This document shows positions 1 to 8,569 of a stretch of DNA of 64,000 nucleotides, in pieces. The first letter of the stretch is position 1, and each line of letters starts with the position of its first letter. Both the position numbers and the translations under genes were made by a program. Under the pieces are notes generated by a model. It worked only from the letters and a program-made list of their open reading frames with translations. It did not search any database and had not been told where the DNA came from. Source of the stretch: Oceaniglobus indicus (GTDB taxonomy: Bacteria; Pseudomonadota; Alphaproteobacteria; Rhodobacterales; Rhodobacteraceae); NCBI RefSeq assembly GCF_002751875.1, contig NZ_NMZM01000004.1, positions 186,001-250,000 of the forward strand. The letters are read 5' to 3'.

Positions 1-770
1 ATGACGAAATCGATGCGGTTTACATTCCGCTGCCCAACCATCTGCACGTGGAATGGACGAAAAAGGCGCTGGCCGCGGGCAAGCATGTATTGTGCGAAAA
101 GCCGATTGCCATGGTCGAATCCGACTTCGACGATCTGATCGCGGCCCGGGATGCGGCCGGCAAGCTGGCGGCCGAAGCCTATATGATCGTGCACCATCCC
201 AACTGGCAACTGGCGCAACGGCTGTATGCCGAAGGCGCGATCGGCCGGCTGATGTATGTCGATGGTGTCTTTGCCTACAACAACACCGACATGGAGAATA
301 TCCGCAACCGTCCCGAAACCGGGGGTGGGGGACTGCGTGATATCGGGGTCTATACCTTCGGGTCGGCGCGGTTCGTGACGGGGGCCGAGCCTTCGGGCGT
401 CGACGCAAGGCTGACGTTCGAGAACGACGTTGACACCTTCGCGCACATCGGTGCTGATTTTCCGGGGTTCCGCTACAACTGCGTCGTGTCGACCCGGATG
501 TTCCCCAGCCAGCGCATGACGTTCCATGGCGACAAGGGGCGCATGACGGTGAAGGGGCCGTTCAACGCCGGGGTCTTCTGCGAGGCGCAACTGGAGATCG
601 AGAACGCGGCAATGGAAGTGACGACCCATCGCTTTCCCGCCGTGAACCAGTATGTTCTGCAGGTCGAGGCGTTCGGGCGATCCTTGCGCGACGGCACGCC
701 CTATCCCTGTCCGCTGGAGTTCAGCCGTGGCACGCAGCGGATGATCGACATGGCGTTCGCGGCAGGCTGA
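1..770 (+). CDS. Gfo/Idh/MocA family oxidoreductase (5' truncated by window edge)
   Basis: The reading frame is open from base 3, so the gene begins before the window and the ATG at 48 is internal. The first visible residues, DEIDAVYIPLPNHLHVEW, followed by KHVLCEKPIA, are the classic NAD(P)-binding-domain signature of the Gfo/Idh/MocA family; the Lys of EKP is the conserved catalytic lysine. The C-terminal alpha/beta half follows (GGGGLRDIGVYTFG). The family oxidises or reduces sugars, inositols and related polyols with NAD(P)H in the cytoplasm. The substrate cannot be told from this fragment. It converges on the RTX-like gene, with only 6 bases between the two stops. No transporter or sugar gene is visible to narrow the function. 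Confidence 0.9.
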   Translation, partial: DEIDAVYIPLPNHLHVEWTKKALAAGKHVLCEKPIAMVESDFDDLIAARDAAGKLAAEAYMIVHHPNWQLAQRLYAEGAIGRLMYVDGVFAYNNTDMENIRNRPETGGGGLRDIGVYTFGSARFVTGAEPSGVDARLTFENDVDTFAHIGADFPGFRYNCVVSTRMFPSQRMTFHGDKGRMTVKGPFNAGVFCEAQLEIENAAMEVTTHRFPAVNQYVLQVEAFGRSLRDGTPYPCPLEFSRGTQRMIDMAFAAG

Positions 771-776
771 GCCGAC

Positions 777-1745
777 TCAGACGCGCACCAGTTCGATCTG
801 TGCCAGGGTCAGATCCTCGATGCCCGGCAGCTGCGCGACCGCCTGACCATTCGCCAGGATCACGGCGGCCGCTTGGGTCGTGTCGGTGGCCGCCGTCATT
901 TCGATGGTCAGCTCCGGCATCGTGTCGCCGTCGTATTCCAGCACTAGCATGTCGTCGTCGGCATCGAAATCGGTGATGACAGCGGGGCCGGCGGTGTCGG
1001 CGTCGGCGTCGGCGTCGGGTTGGCCGATGGCGTCGTCCAGGACGAACTGGTCGTTGCCGGTGCCGCCGGTCGCGGTGTCGGCGGCGCCGAGGATCAGACG
1101 GTCGTCGCCGTCGCCACCCTCAAGCGTGTCGGCCAGATCGGGATCGACGGTGCGCGACAGGGTCGTGTCATCGTAAAGGCCGTTCAGCGTGTCGTCGCCC
1201 GCACCGCCGCGCAACAGATCGGCCCCGGCCCCCCCGTAAAGCAGATCGTCGCCCGCGTCACCGTTTAGCGTATCGTCGTCGTCACCGCCTTCCAGCGTGT
1301 CGTCGCCATAACCACCGCTGATCGAATCGCGGCCCGAGTCGCCAAGGATGCTGTCGTTGCCCGCGTCGCCGGCAAGGGTGTCGTCGCCAAAACCGCCGGC
1401 GGCCGTGTCATTCCCGTCGCCCAGCGTCACAAGGTCATCGCCCACCCGCGCCTGCACGCTGTCGTCGCCGGCGCCGGCATTGATCGTGTCGTCGCCGAAC
1501 CCGGCCGCCACACTGTCGTCGCCGCCCAACAGGTCATAGCGGGCATCGGCATCGGACACCGACGTGAAGCTGTCGGCGCCCTCGGTCCCCGGAAAGTCGA
1601 GCGGCACGATCGTCGGTTGCGCGTTGTCGGGCGGGGTATCGTCGGCAGACTCGTCGTCGTCCCCCAGAAGCGATCCGAAATCCAGGAAAGACGCCGACAG
1701 CAATCCGATCAGCGCGGCGATATTTCCGAGAAACAAGGGGTCCAT
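777..1745 (-). CDS. RTX-like calcium-binding repeat protein
   Basis: A very acidic protein of 322 residues. Residues about 4-22 are hydrophobic and could be a membrane anchor or atypical export signal; an Asp/Glu/Pro-rich linker follows. Residues about 73-190 and 208-232 are glycine/aspartate nonapeptides of the GGxGxDxLx type (GGAGDDTLNG, GDAGNDSILG), which in the hemolysin-type family fold into calcium-binding parallel beta-rolls. Such proteins are usually exported by type I secretion using an uncleaved C-terminal signal. The C-terminal 90 residues (QFVLDDAIG, DFDADDDMLVLEY) resemble the M10/serralysin-type C-terminal region. No catalytic domain and no type I secretion gene is present nearby, so the role (surface, matrix or adhesion protein) is open. 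Confidence 0.85.
   Translation of the reverse strand: MDPLFLGNIAALIGLLSASFLDFGSLLGDDDESADDTPPDNAQPTIVPLDFPGTEGADSFTSVSDADARYDLLGGDDSVAAGFGDDTINAGAGDDSVQARVGDDLVTLGDGNDTAAGGFGDDTLAGDAGNDSILGDSGRDSISGGYGDDTLEGGDDDDTLNGDAGDDLLYGGAGADLLRGGAGDDTLNGLYDDTTLSRTVDPDLADTLEGGDGDDRLILGAADTATGGTGNDQFVLDDAIGQPDADADADTAGPAVITDFDADDDMLVLEYDGDTMPELTIEMTAATDTTQAAAVILANGQAVAQLPGIEDLTLAQIELVRV
1176..1529 (-). repeat. Tandem Gly/Asp nonapeptide-coding repeats
   Basis: In-frame repeat tract inside the RTX-like gene, coding for about a dozen GGxGxDxLx units. Repeats are degenerate at DNA level but share the GGCGACGAC-type core, so this is a place for slippage and copy-number change. Confidence 0.75.
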
Positions 1746-1802
1746 GGGTCGCGCTCCGATCCGCTTTCGATCAACGGTGAAAGGTTAACGCGACTATTTG
1801 GC

Positions 1803-1849
1803 ATAAATAAGATGCATCCGGCGCGCCCTGGGACGCCACCGGATGCATC
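1803..1849 (-). terminator. Rho-independent terminator after the M3 peptidase gene
   Basis: A perfect 11-bp inverted repeat (GATGCATCCGG at 1811-1821 with CCGGATGCATC at 1839-1849) lies 7 bases past the peptidase stop. On the minus strand it is followed by TTATTTAT. The 17-base loop is long but the stem is exact. Confidence 0.65.
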
Positions 1850-1855
1850 AGGGGA

Positions 1856-3667
1856 TCAATCCTCCATGGCTTCCAATTCGTCGATGAAACCTTCGATCAT
1901 CGAAAGCCCCTTGTCCCAGAACGCCGGGTCCGACGCATCGAGGCCAAAGGGCGCCAGAAGTTCCTTGTGGTGCTTGGATCCGCCGGCTTTCAGCATCTCG
2001 AAATACTTTTCCTGAAAGCCGGGGCTGCCTTCCTCATAAACCGCATAAAGGGCGTTCACCAACCCGTCACCGAAGGCATAGGCATAGACGTAGAAGGGCG
2101 AGTGGACGAAATGCGGCACATAGGCCCAGAAGGTTTCATATCCGTCCATGAAGCTGAACGCCGGGCCCAGCGATTCGCCCTGCACCGACATCCACAGCGC
2201 GTTGATGTCATCGGGGGTCAATTCGCCACCGCGCCGCGCCTCGTGCAGCTTGCATTCGAAATCGTAGAACGCGATCTGGCGCACGACGGTGTTGATCATG
2301 TCCTCGACCTTGCCGGCCAGCAGGACCTTGCGCTCGGCCTTGGTCTGCGCGCTGGCCAGCAGCTTGCGGAAGGTCAGCATCTCGCCGAACACACTGGCGG
2401 TTTCGGCCAGCGTGAGGGGGGTCGACGCCAGCAATTCGCCCTGATCGGCGGCCAGCACCTGATGCACGCCGTGGCCCAGTTCATGGGCCAGTGTCATCAC
2501 GTCGCGCGGTTTTCCAAGGTAGTTCAACATCACGTAGGGGTGCACGTCGGTGACGGTTGGATGGGCAAAGGCACCGGGGGCCTTGCCGGGTTTCACGCCC
2601 GCATCGATCCAGCCCTTTTCGAAGAACGGCGTCGTCAGATCGGCCATTTCGGGCGAGAAATCCGCATAGGCATCCATCACCATCTCGCGCGCGCGATCCC
2701 ATCCGACGGTCTTGGGATCTTCCAGCGGCAGGGGGGCGTTGCGGTCCCAGACCTCAAGCGTGTCGAGACCCAGCCATTTTCGCTTCAGCTCGTAATAGCG
2801 GTGCGACAGGCGGGGATAGGCGGCAACGACGGCGTTGCGCAACGCCTCGACCACTTCGGGTTCGACGTGGTTGGCAAGGTGACGCCCGGTCTGGGGCGTC
2901 GGCATCTTGCGCCAACGATCCTCGATCTCCTTCTCCTTGGCCAACGTGTTGTGGACCCGGGCGAACAGCGCGATGTTCTTGCCGAACACCCGGGCAAGTT
3001 CGCGCGCGCCCATTTCGCGGCGGGCACGGTCGGGATCTGTCAGCAGGTTCAGCGTGGCCTCGATGCCCAGATCCTCGCCGTCGATCTCGAAGGTCAGGCC
3101 GGCAATGGTTTCGTCGAACAGACGGTTCCAGGCGGCGGCACCGACGGTCGACTGGTCGTGCAGGAACCGCTCAAGCTCATCCGACAACTGGTGGGGGCGC
3201 ATGGCGCGCAGCCGCGCGAACACCGGTTCATAGCGGGCCAGATCGCCGTTCGCGGTGAACAGCGCTTCGAGATCGGCGTCGGGGATGCGGTTGATTTCGA
3301 GCGAGAAAAACACCAGCGGCGTGGTGAACGTGGTGATCTTGTCCTGCATGTCGGACATGAACTTGGCCCGGTGCGGATCGGTGGTGTTCTGGTAATACCG
3401 CAACCCCGCGAACGACATGATGCGTCCGGCGACGCCGTCGATCTTTTCATAGGCGTGAACACACCCGAGCATCCCCGCGGCGTCAAGATCCGCCAGCTTG
3501 CCTTCGTATGTGGCGGCGAAATCGGCGCAGGCGGTTTCCAGCCAGTCCAGATCGCGCGTCAGTTCGGGCGCATCCTCGGCCGGGTAGAGATCGGTCAGAT
3601 CCCACTCGGGAAGATCGCCGAAGTCCTGACCATGGGGCGCGTTGGCGTCGAAGACGGGAGTTTGCAT
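1856..3667 (-). CDS. pepF: M3 family oligoendopeptidase F-like metallopeptidase
   Basis: A cytoplasmic zinc metallopeptidase of 603 residues that cleaves short peptides. The zinc site is visible: HELGH at residues 395-399, with the third ligand in AETASVFGE (E422). The length fits the M3B/PepF family (about 600). I chose the ATG at 3667 because the family homology (FGDLPEWDLTDLYP) begins just after it; the open frame runs further upstream to 3934, but that stretch overlaps the neighbouring ligase gene. The gene lies downstream of the ligase and is separated from it by about 106 bases containing a copy of the dispersed repeat, so it probably has its own transcription start. The family assignment is firm; the natural substrate is unknown. 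Confidence 0.93.
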   Translation of the reverse strand: MQTPVFDANAPHGQDFGDLPEWDLTDLYPAEDAPELTRDLDWLETACADFAATYEGKLADLDAAGMLGCVHAYEKIDGVAGRIMSFAGLRYYQNTTDPHRAKFMSDMQDKITTFTTPLVFFSLEINRIPDADLEALFTANGDLARYEPVFARLRAMRPHQLSDELERFLHDQSTVGAAAWNRLFDETIAGLTFEIDGEDLGIEATLNLLTDPDRARREMGARELARVFGKNIALFARVHNTLAKEKEIEDRWRKMPTPQTGRHLANHVEPEVVEALRNAVVAAYPRLSHRYYELKRKWLGLDTLEVWDRNAPLPLEDPKTVGWDRAREMVMDAYADFSPEMADLTTPFFEKGWIDAGVKPGKAPGAFAHPTVTDVHPYVMLNYLGKPRDVMTLAHELGHGVHQVLAADQGELLASTPLTLAETASVFGEMLTFRKLLASAQTKAERKVLLAGKVEDMINTVVRQIAFYDFECKLHEARRGGELTPDDINALWMSVQGESLGPAFSFMDGYETFWAYVPHFVHSPFYVYAYAFGDGLVNALYAVYEEGSPGFQEKYFEMLKAGGSKHHKELLAPFGLDASDPAFWDKGLSMIEGFIDELEAMED

Positions 3668-3730
3668 GGGGGCCTCTTTGCTTGGGTTGATGGGAACATA
3701 TGAGGCGTGGTCGCCGGTTGCCAGTGTCGA

Positions 3731-3766
3731 CGCCTCCGGCGGGAGTATTTCGGTCGGCAAGAAGCC
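3731..3766 (-). repeat. Dispersed intergenic repeat, copy A
   Basis: 36-base unit reading GGCTTCTTGCCGACCGAAAT followed by ACTCCCGCCGGAGGCG on the minus strand. It starts 7 bases after the ligase stop codon. It matches copy C (58054-58089) at 35 of 36 positions. The end of the unit (CTCC-CGCC-GGAG) can fold back on itself. Confidence 0.8.
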
Positions 3767-3773
3767 AGGGACG

Positions 3774-5366
3774 TCAGCCATAGGCGGCCAGCATGTCCTT
3801 GAGATCGGCCAGGGTGTTCGCTTCGGACACGGGTTTGTCATGGCGCCAGCGCGACATGCGCGGAAAGCGCAGCGCGACGCCGGATTTGTGCCGCGGTGAT
3901 TTCTGGATGCCTTCGAAGGCGATCTCGAACACATGTTCGGGTCTCACCCGGCGCACCGGTCCGAAACGTTCCAGCGTGTTCTTGCGGACCCAGGCGGTGA
4001 TACGGTTGAATTCGGCGTCGGTCAGGCCGCTGTAAGCCTTGGTGAACGGGACCAGATTTTCGCCGTCGCGCACGGCGAAGGTGAAATCGGTGAACAGGTT
4101 GGCGCGCCGGCCGTGGCCCTGCTGGGCATAGATCATCACGGCGTCGATGGTCAGCGGATCGACCTTCCACTTCCACCAATCGCCCTTCTTGCGCCCGTCG
4201 CGGTAGGGGCTGTCGTTGCGTTTCAGCATCAGCCCCTCGGCATGGCGGTCACGGGAGGTTTGCCGCAGGCTTGCAAGGTGCGACCAATCCGTGAAGGGAA
4301 TGCGTTCCGACAGCCGCAGCGGCGCGTCGGACGGAACGGACCCGACAAGTGTTTCCAGCCGCTGGCGACGTTCGATGAAGGGGGTCTGGCGGATATCCTC
4401 GCCGCCGTGTTCGATCAGGTCATAGGCACGCAGGATCACCGGCGCCTCGGCCAGCAGTTTCTTCGGCACCGTCTTGCGCCCCAGACGTTTCTGCAAGGCG
4501 TTGAACGGCATCGGCTTTCCATCCTTCCAGGCCAGCAGTTCGCCGTCCAGCACCGTGCCGTCGGGCAGGTGATCGGCGGCGCGGGCGAATTCGGGAAAGC
4601 GGTCGGTGATCAGCTCCTCACCCCGGCTCCAGAGGTGGAATTGCCCCTGCCGCACGATGAGTTGCCCACGGATGCCGTCCCATTTCCATTCGGCAGCCCA
4701 CTGCGCGGGGTCGCCCAGGGCGTCGGGCGGATCATCGAGCTGATAGGCGAGGTAGAACGGATAGGGTTTAGACAGGTCGGCCGAGGGGTCGGGTGTGAGC
4801 ACCAGGCTTTCGAAGGATTGTGTCTCGGGCGTCCAGTTTCCCATCAGGCGATGGGCAAGGTCCGGCTCGTCGATGCCGGTGGCCTTGGACAGTGCGCGCG
4901 TCATCAGCTTCTGCGACACGCCCATGCGGAAGCCGCCGGTGATGAGCTTGTTGAAAACAAAGCGCTGGGTCGTTTCCATCTGGTCCCATGCGGCGAGAAC
5001 GGCGCGCTTTCGCGCCGGTTCGTCCAGTGCCGACAGTCCGCGGATCACGCCGATCCAGTGGCTCAGCGACAGGTCCGTCGCATGGGACGGGGGCGGCAGG
5101 ATCAGGGCGATGGTTTCGGCCAGGTCGCCGACGATGGGATAGGATTCCTCGAACAGCCACAGGGGGATCGACGCGCGTTCGGCGGCCCAGGTGCGCAGCA
5201 GGCCCGTGGTGACGGTGCGTTTTGGCCGGCGTCCGGACAAAAGCGCGATGGTCCACAGGCGGTCATCCTCGGGCGCCTCGGTCAGGTAATCCGCCAGGGC
5301 GGCGACCTTCAGCGTTGTCTTCGTGGTCTGATCCAGCCGGGTGAACAGGGCGGCAAAGCGGTTCAT
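3774..5366 (-). CDS. ATP-dependent DNA ligase (LigC-type, exonuclease-associated)
   Basis: 530 residues. An N-terminal alpha-helical DNA-binding region is followed by the adenylation domain with motif I, EWKWDGIRGQ; K228 is the expected AMP-accepting lysine. Later motifs (LDGELLAW, EGLMLKR, WWKWK) and an OB-fold complete the nucleotidyltransferase core. It would seal nicks with ATP. The upstream gene is the ligase-associated exonuclease, with 31 bases between them, so the pair is probably one transcript. In many bacteria this pair sits with a large Lhr-type helicase and a calcineurin-like phosphoesterase as a DNA repair cassette; neither is in this window. The start at 5366 follows from family alignment (MNRFAALFTRLDQT); the open frame extends to 5507 into the exonuclease gene. 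Confidence 0.93.
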   Translation of the reverse strand: MNRFAALFTRLDQTTKTTLKVAALADYLTEAPEDDRLWTIALLSGRRPKRTVTTGLLRTWAAERASIPLWLFEESYPIVGDLAETIALILPPPSHATDLSLSHWIGVIRGLSALDEPARKRAVLAAWDQMETTQRFVFNKLITGGFRMGVSQKLMTRALSKATGIDEPDLAHRLMGNWTPETQSFESLVLTPDPSADLSKPYPFYLAYQLDDPPDALGDPAQWAAEWKWDGIRGQLIVRQGQFHLWSRGEELITDRFPEFARAADHLPDGTVLDGELLAWKDGKPMPFNALQKRLGRKTVPKKLLAEAPVILRAYDLIEHGGEDIRQTPFIERRQRLETLVGSVPSDAPLRLSERIPFTDWSHLASLRQTSRDRHAEGLMLKRNDSPYRDGRKKGDWWKWKVDPLTIDAVMIYAQQGHGRRANLFTDFTFAVRDGENLVPFTKAYSGLTDAEFNRITAWVRKNTLERFGPVRRVRPEHVFEIAFEGIQKSPRHKSGVALRFPRMSRWRHDKPVSEANTLADLKDMLAAYG

Positions 5367-5397
5367 GGGGTGCCGCCCGCGGATGTGGCGCGCGCGC

Positions 5398-6408
5398 TCA
5401 TGCCGCATCCTCGCCATCGAGGGATTCACCGCCGAAGTCGGTTTGCACCACCGCCGCGTCGTATCCCTGATCCGCCAGCCAGCGGCTGAAGATCGAGGTG
5501 TATCCATGGGTGACGAAAATCCGCTCGGCCCCGGTTTCGCGGATCGCCTGGTTCAGACCGCTCCAATCGGCATGGTCGGACATCACGAAGCCGCGGTCGG
5601 CGGCACGACGGCGGCGCACCCCGCGCAGCGCCATCCAGCCGCTTGCGAAACCGCTGGAGGCGGGGGCGAACCGTCGCGCCCAAGGCGTGCCGAGGGCCGA
5701 GGGCGTGGCCAGGATCAGGGCGCCGGGATGATCCTTGGGCTTCAGATCGGGCGTCACCAGCGTGGTGTCGGGCAGGGCAATTCCCTGGGCGCGCATGATC
5801 GCGTTGGTGTTTTCGACCGCGCCATGGGTCAGGATCGGACCGATGTCGGGGTCCAGCAACGACAGCAGGCGCTGCGCCTTGCCCAGCGCATAGGCGCCGA
5901 GGATCGTCGCCTGTCCGTTCGCCGCGTTGGCCGCCCACCACGCGTTCAGCGCCCGGGCGGTTTCGGCCTGTGGCTTCCACTTGAATACCGGCAGGCCAAA
6001 GGTGCTTTCGGTGATGAAGGCGTGGCATCTGACCGGCTCGAATGGTTCGGACAAACCGTCGTTCTCAAGCTTGTAATCGCCGGAGGCGACCCAGATTTCG
6101 CCGCCCCGTTCGACGCGGATCTGCGCCGAGCCGGGCACATGGCCGGCGGGATGGAACGAGACGGCCACATCGTTGAACATGATGCGTTCGCCATAGCGCA
6201 CGGTTTCAAGGTGGATATCGCCCAGCCGGTGACGCATCACGGGGGCCGCGGCGGCGGTGGCCAGATACCGCGCGTGGCCGGGGCGGGCATGGTCGGCGTG
6301 GCCATGGGTGATCAGCGCGCGATCGACCGGACGCCACGGGTCGATGTGGAAATCGCCAGCGGGGCAGTGGATACCGCGATCGGTAAAGGTGAGAAGCGCG
6401 TCGGCCAT
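5398..6408 (-). CDS. Ligase-associated DNA exonuclease (metallo-beta-lactamase fold)
   Basis: 336 residues. The N-terminal metallo-beta-lactamase domain shows the metal motif ITHGHADHARPG, then later PAGHVPGSAQI and SGDYK; the C-terminal part ends in MSDHADW and IFVTHGYTSIFSRWL, the beta-CASP-like segment typical of the ligase-associated exonuclease family. It probably trims DNA ends or RNA-containing ends before the adjacent ATP-dependent ligase joins them. ATG at 6408 begins MADALLTFTDRGIHCPAGD, where the family starts; the open frame extends much further upstream but only as antisense to the Anbu gene. Divergent from the Anbu gene with 222 bases between starts. Confidence 0.92.
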   Translation of the reverse strand: MADALLTFTDRGIHCPAGDFHIDPWRPVDRALITHGHADHARPGHARYLATAAAAPVMRHRLGDIHLETVRYGERIMFNDVAVSFHPAGHVPGSAQIRVERGGEIWVASGDYKLENDGLSEPFEPVRCHAFITESTFGLPVFKWKPQAETARALNAWWAANAANGQATILGAYALGKAQRLLSLLDPDIGPILTHGAVENTNAIMRAQGIALPDTTLVTPDLKPKDHPGALILATPSALGTPWARRFAPASSGFASGWMALRGVRRRRAADRGFVMSDHADWSGLNQAIRETGAERIFVTHGYTSIFSRWLADQGYDAAVVQTDFGGESLDGEDAA

Positions 6409-6630
6409 GAAACGCCAGATAGGGCGCGCCCGTCGCCCGGCCAGCGGGACGGCGGGATTGTCCGGCGCCGGGTATTGTCGATGACGTTTCGGGCCGCCGA
6501 CGTCTGGGCCCCGGATGCGCCAATCGCCTTGACGCCCTGGGAAGGGCGGTGTGCAGTGATCCATCACGACCGCTTGGCAGCCGGGTTCGCCGGGCGCGGC
6601 ACGTGCTTGGATCAGGACGGCGGTGATGAG

Positions 6631-7356
6631 ATGACCTATTGCGTGGGAATGTTGCTGAACGCGGGCATGGTCCTGTTGTCGGACACGCGCACCCATGCCG
6701 GGTTGGATCACGTTTCGACCTATCGCAAGATGTTCACGTTCGAGGAGCCCGGTGAACGGGTCGTCGCGATCATGACGGCCGGATCGCTGTCGGTGACGCA
6801 AGCTGTCATCGCGCGCCTGCGCGACGGGATCGACGCGGCCGAAGGGGCGGCAAGACCGTCGATCATGCAGGCCGAGACGATGTTGCAGGTGGCCGAAATC
6901 GTCGGGAACACCCTGTCGGACGCGGCCGGCGACATCTCGGCCAGAATGAACGCCATGTCGCAGAATGCGGCGGCCACGGTGCTGGTGGCGGGCCAGCGGC
7001 GCGGTGGTGCGATGCGCATGTTCCTGGTCTATCCCGAGGGCAATTTCATCGAAGCGACATCGGACACCCCGTTTCTTCAGCTGGGCGAGCACAAGTACGG
7101 CAAGCCGATTCTCGATCGGGTGGTGAACATGGACACCTCGTTGGTCGACGCGCAGAAGGCGGTTCTGCTTTCGATGGATTCGACCCTCCGCTCGAACCTG
7201 TCTGTCGGCATGCCGCTGGACCTGGTGGTGATCGAGGCGGACCAGATGAAGGTCGCCCGGCAGCGCCGGATCGAGCCGGACGATCCGGCGTTCCACCGGA
7301 TGCGCGCGGCATGGTCCGAGGTGCTGTATCGGGGGTTCGACGAAATCCGGCTTTGA
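6631..7356 (+). CDS. Anbu-type proteasome-like peptidase
   Basis: 241 residues matching the predicted proteasome-type proteases known as Anbu, an HslV/20S-beta relative. After removal of Met1 the protein starts TYCVGMLLNAGMVLLSDTRT, so Thr1 would be the nucleophile. Asp17 and Lys32 (numbered from Thr1) stand where the family's catalytic Asp and Lys are expected. The family assembles into large rings or spirals in the cytoplasm, and its substrate is unsettled. In many proteobacteria Anbu genes sit beside transglutaminase-like, alpha-E and circularly permuted ATP-grasp genes; none is here, so this copy stands alone. The open frame extends upstream, but ATG 6631 (after GGTGATGAG) gives the conserved N-terminus. 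Confidence 0.9.
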   Translation: MTYCVGMLLNAGMVLLSDTRTHAGLDHVSTYRKMFTFEEPGERVVAIMTAGSLSVTQAVIARLRDGIDAAEGAARPSIMQAETMLQVAEIVGNTLSDAAGDISARMNAMSQNAAATVLVAGQRRGGAMRMFLVYPEGNFIEATSDTPFLQLGEHKYGKPILDRVVNMDTSLVDAQKAVLLSMDSTLRSNLSVGMPLDLVVIEADQMKVARQRRIEPDDPAFHRMRAAWSEVLYRGFDEIRL

Positions 7357-7458
7357 CGCCATCGGCCCGGCGCGGCGCGCGGTGGCATTTTGCGCGCCCA
7401 TGACTTGACGTTCCGGCGTGCCTGCCGTCTTGTCCGCGCGTTGGTCTCGGAGATTGAT

Positions 7459-8286
7459 ATGCGTTTTCTGCGGTTCGGTGCAGTCGGGTCAGAACGGCCC
7501 GGCGTTCTCGACGACAACGGCGCCCTGCGCGACATCTCGGATTCCGTCGGTGACCTGGCGGGCGCCGCGCTGGACCGGCTTGATGCAATCGACCCGCGCC
7601 AGTTTCCGCTGGTGGACGGCACACCGCGCCTGGGAATGCCGGTGGCCCATGTCGGCAAATACATTTGCGTCGGCATGAACTATACCGATCACGCCCGTGA
7701 AAACGGCATGCAGCCCCCGCGCGAGCCGATCATCTTCCTGAAGGCGACGTCGGCGTTGTGCGGTCCGACCGATCGCATCGATCTGCCGAAAGGATCGCAG
7801 AAGGCGGATTGGGAAGTCGAACTGGGCGTCGTCATCGGCCGCCACGGCAAGAACATCACCGAGGCCGACGCGCTGAGCCACGTGGCCGGCTATGTCACCG
7901 TCAACGACCTGAGCGATCGCGAGTTTCAGATCGAACGCGCGGGCCAGTGGACCAAGGGCAAATCCGCCGATACCTTCGGGCCGGTCGGCCCCTGGCTGGT
8001 CACGCCGGACGAGGCGGGCGATCCCCAGAACATGACGCTGCGGACCTGGGTGAACGGCAAGATCATGCAGGACGGACACACCTCGAACATGATCTTTCCG
8101 GTCGTGCGGCTGATATCCTATGTCTCGCAATTCATGTCGCTGCATCCCGGCGACATCATCGCCACGGGATCACCCTCCGGCGTCGGCATGGGGCGGCGTC
8201 CGCAGGTCTATCTGAAGCCGGGTGATGTGGTCGAGGCCGAGGTGGGCGTGCTGGGACGCCAGCGCCAGGAAGTGTTCGCGCCCTGA
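7459..8286 (+). CDS. Fumarylacetoacetate hydrolase (FAH) family protein
   Basis: 275 residues with the FAH fold. The metal-binding acids are visible in DWEVELGVVIG (two Glu) and VNDLSDREFQ (Asp), and the catalytic-loop region reads GMNYTDHARENGMQ. The family includes fumarylpyruvate hydrolase, 2-hydroxyhepta-2,4-diene-1,7-dioate isomerase, oxaloacetate decarboxylase and ureidoglycolate lyase; sequence alone does not separate them. The ending GDIIATGSPSGVGMGRRPQVYLKPGD is typical. ATG 7459 starts MRFLRFG, a common N-terminus in the family. It follows the Anbu gene by about 100 bases and has no catabolic neighbours that would fix the substrate. Confidence 0.88.
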   Translation: MRFLRFGAVGSERPGVLDDNGALRDISDSVGDLAGAALDRLDAIDPRQFPLVDGTPRLGMPVAHVGKYICVGMNYTDHARENGMQPPREPIIFLKATSALCGPTDRIDLPKGSQKADWEVELGVVIGRHGKNITEADALSHVAGYVTVNDLSDREFQIERAGQWTKGKSADTFGPVGPWLVTPDEAGDPQNMTLRTWVNGKIMQDGHTSNMIFPVVRLISYVSQFMSLHPGDIIATGSPSGVGMGRRPQVYLKPGDVVEAEVGVLGRQRQEVFAP

Positions 8287-8288
8287 GG

Positions 8289-8567
8289 TCACCACCCCAG
8301 CGCGATCCATGCCGCAAGGGCCGCGATCTGAAGCGCGACGATCAGGTTCAGGCGTCCGGCAAACGGGCGTTTGCGCGTCTTGTGGCGAAACCGCCATTGC
8401 GCCAGTTTCGCCCCGGGCGAGCCGCCAATCAGTGCAAGTTTCAGCAGCGTATGTTCCGGGATGCGCCATTCGCGCATCTCGGCGCGCCTCTTGTCGATAC
8501 CGAATGCCGCGACGGTGATCCCGTTGATCAGGATCAGCCACACCGCGATGACGCCGCTAAGGGTCAC
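8289..8567 (-). CDS. DUF1294 family small membrane protein
   Basis: 92 residues with two hydrophobic helices (about 4-22 and 73-90) around a basic loop reading FGIDKRRAEMREWRIPE and LALIGGSPGA, the conserved DUF1294 signature. Function unknown. I chose GTG at 8567: it lies three bases past the stop of the upstream hydrolase gene and gives a normal-length family member. It is probably the last gene of a three-gene transcript with the hydrolase and the SCP2-like gene. Confidence 0.8.
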   Translation of the reverse strand: MTLSGVIAVWLILINGITVAAFGIDKRRAEMREWRIPEHTLLKLALIGGSPGAKLAQWRFRHKTRKRPFAGRLNLIVALQIAALAAWIALGW

Positions 8568-8569
8568 GC

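Noticed and set aside
1967-3703. 578-codon open frame antisense to the M3 peptidase gene
   Set aside because: Same GC effect; the opposite strand carries the HELGH zinc site and full family length.
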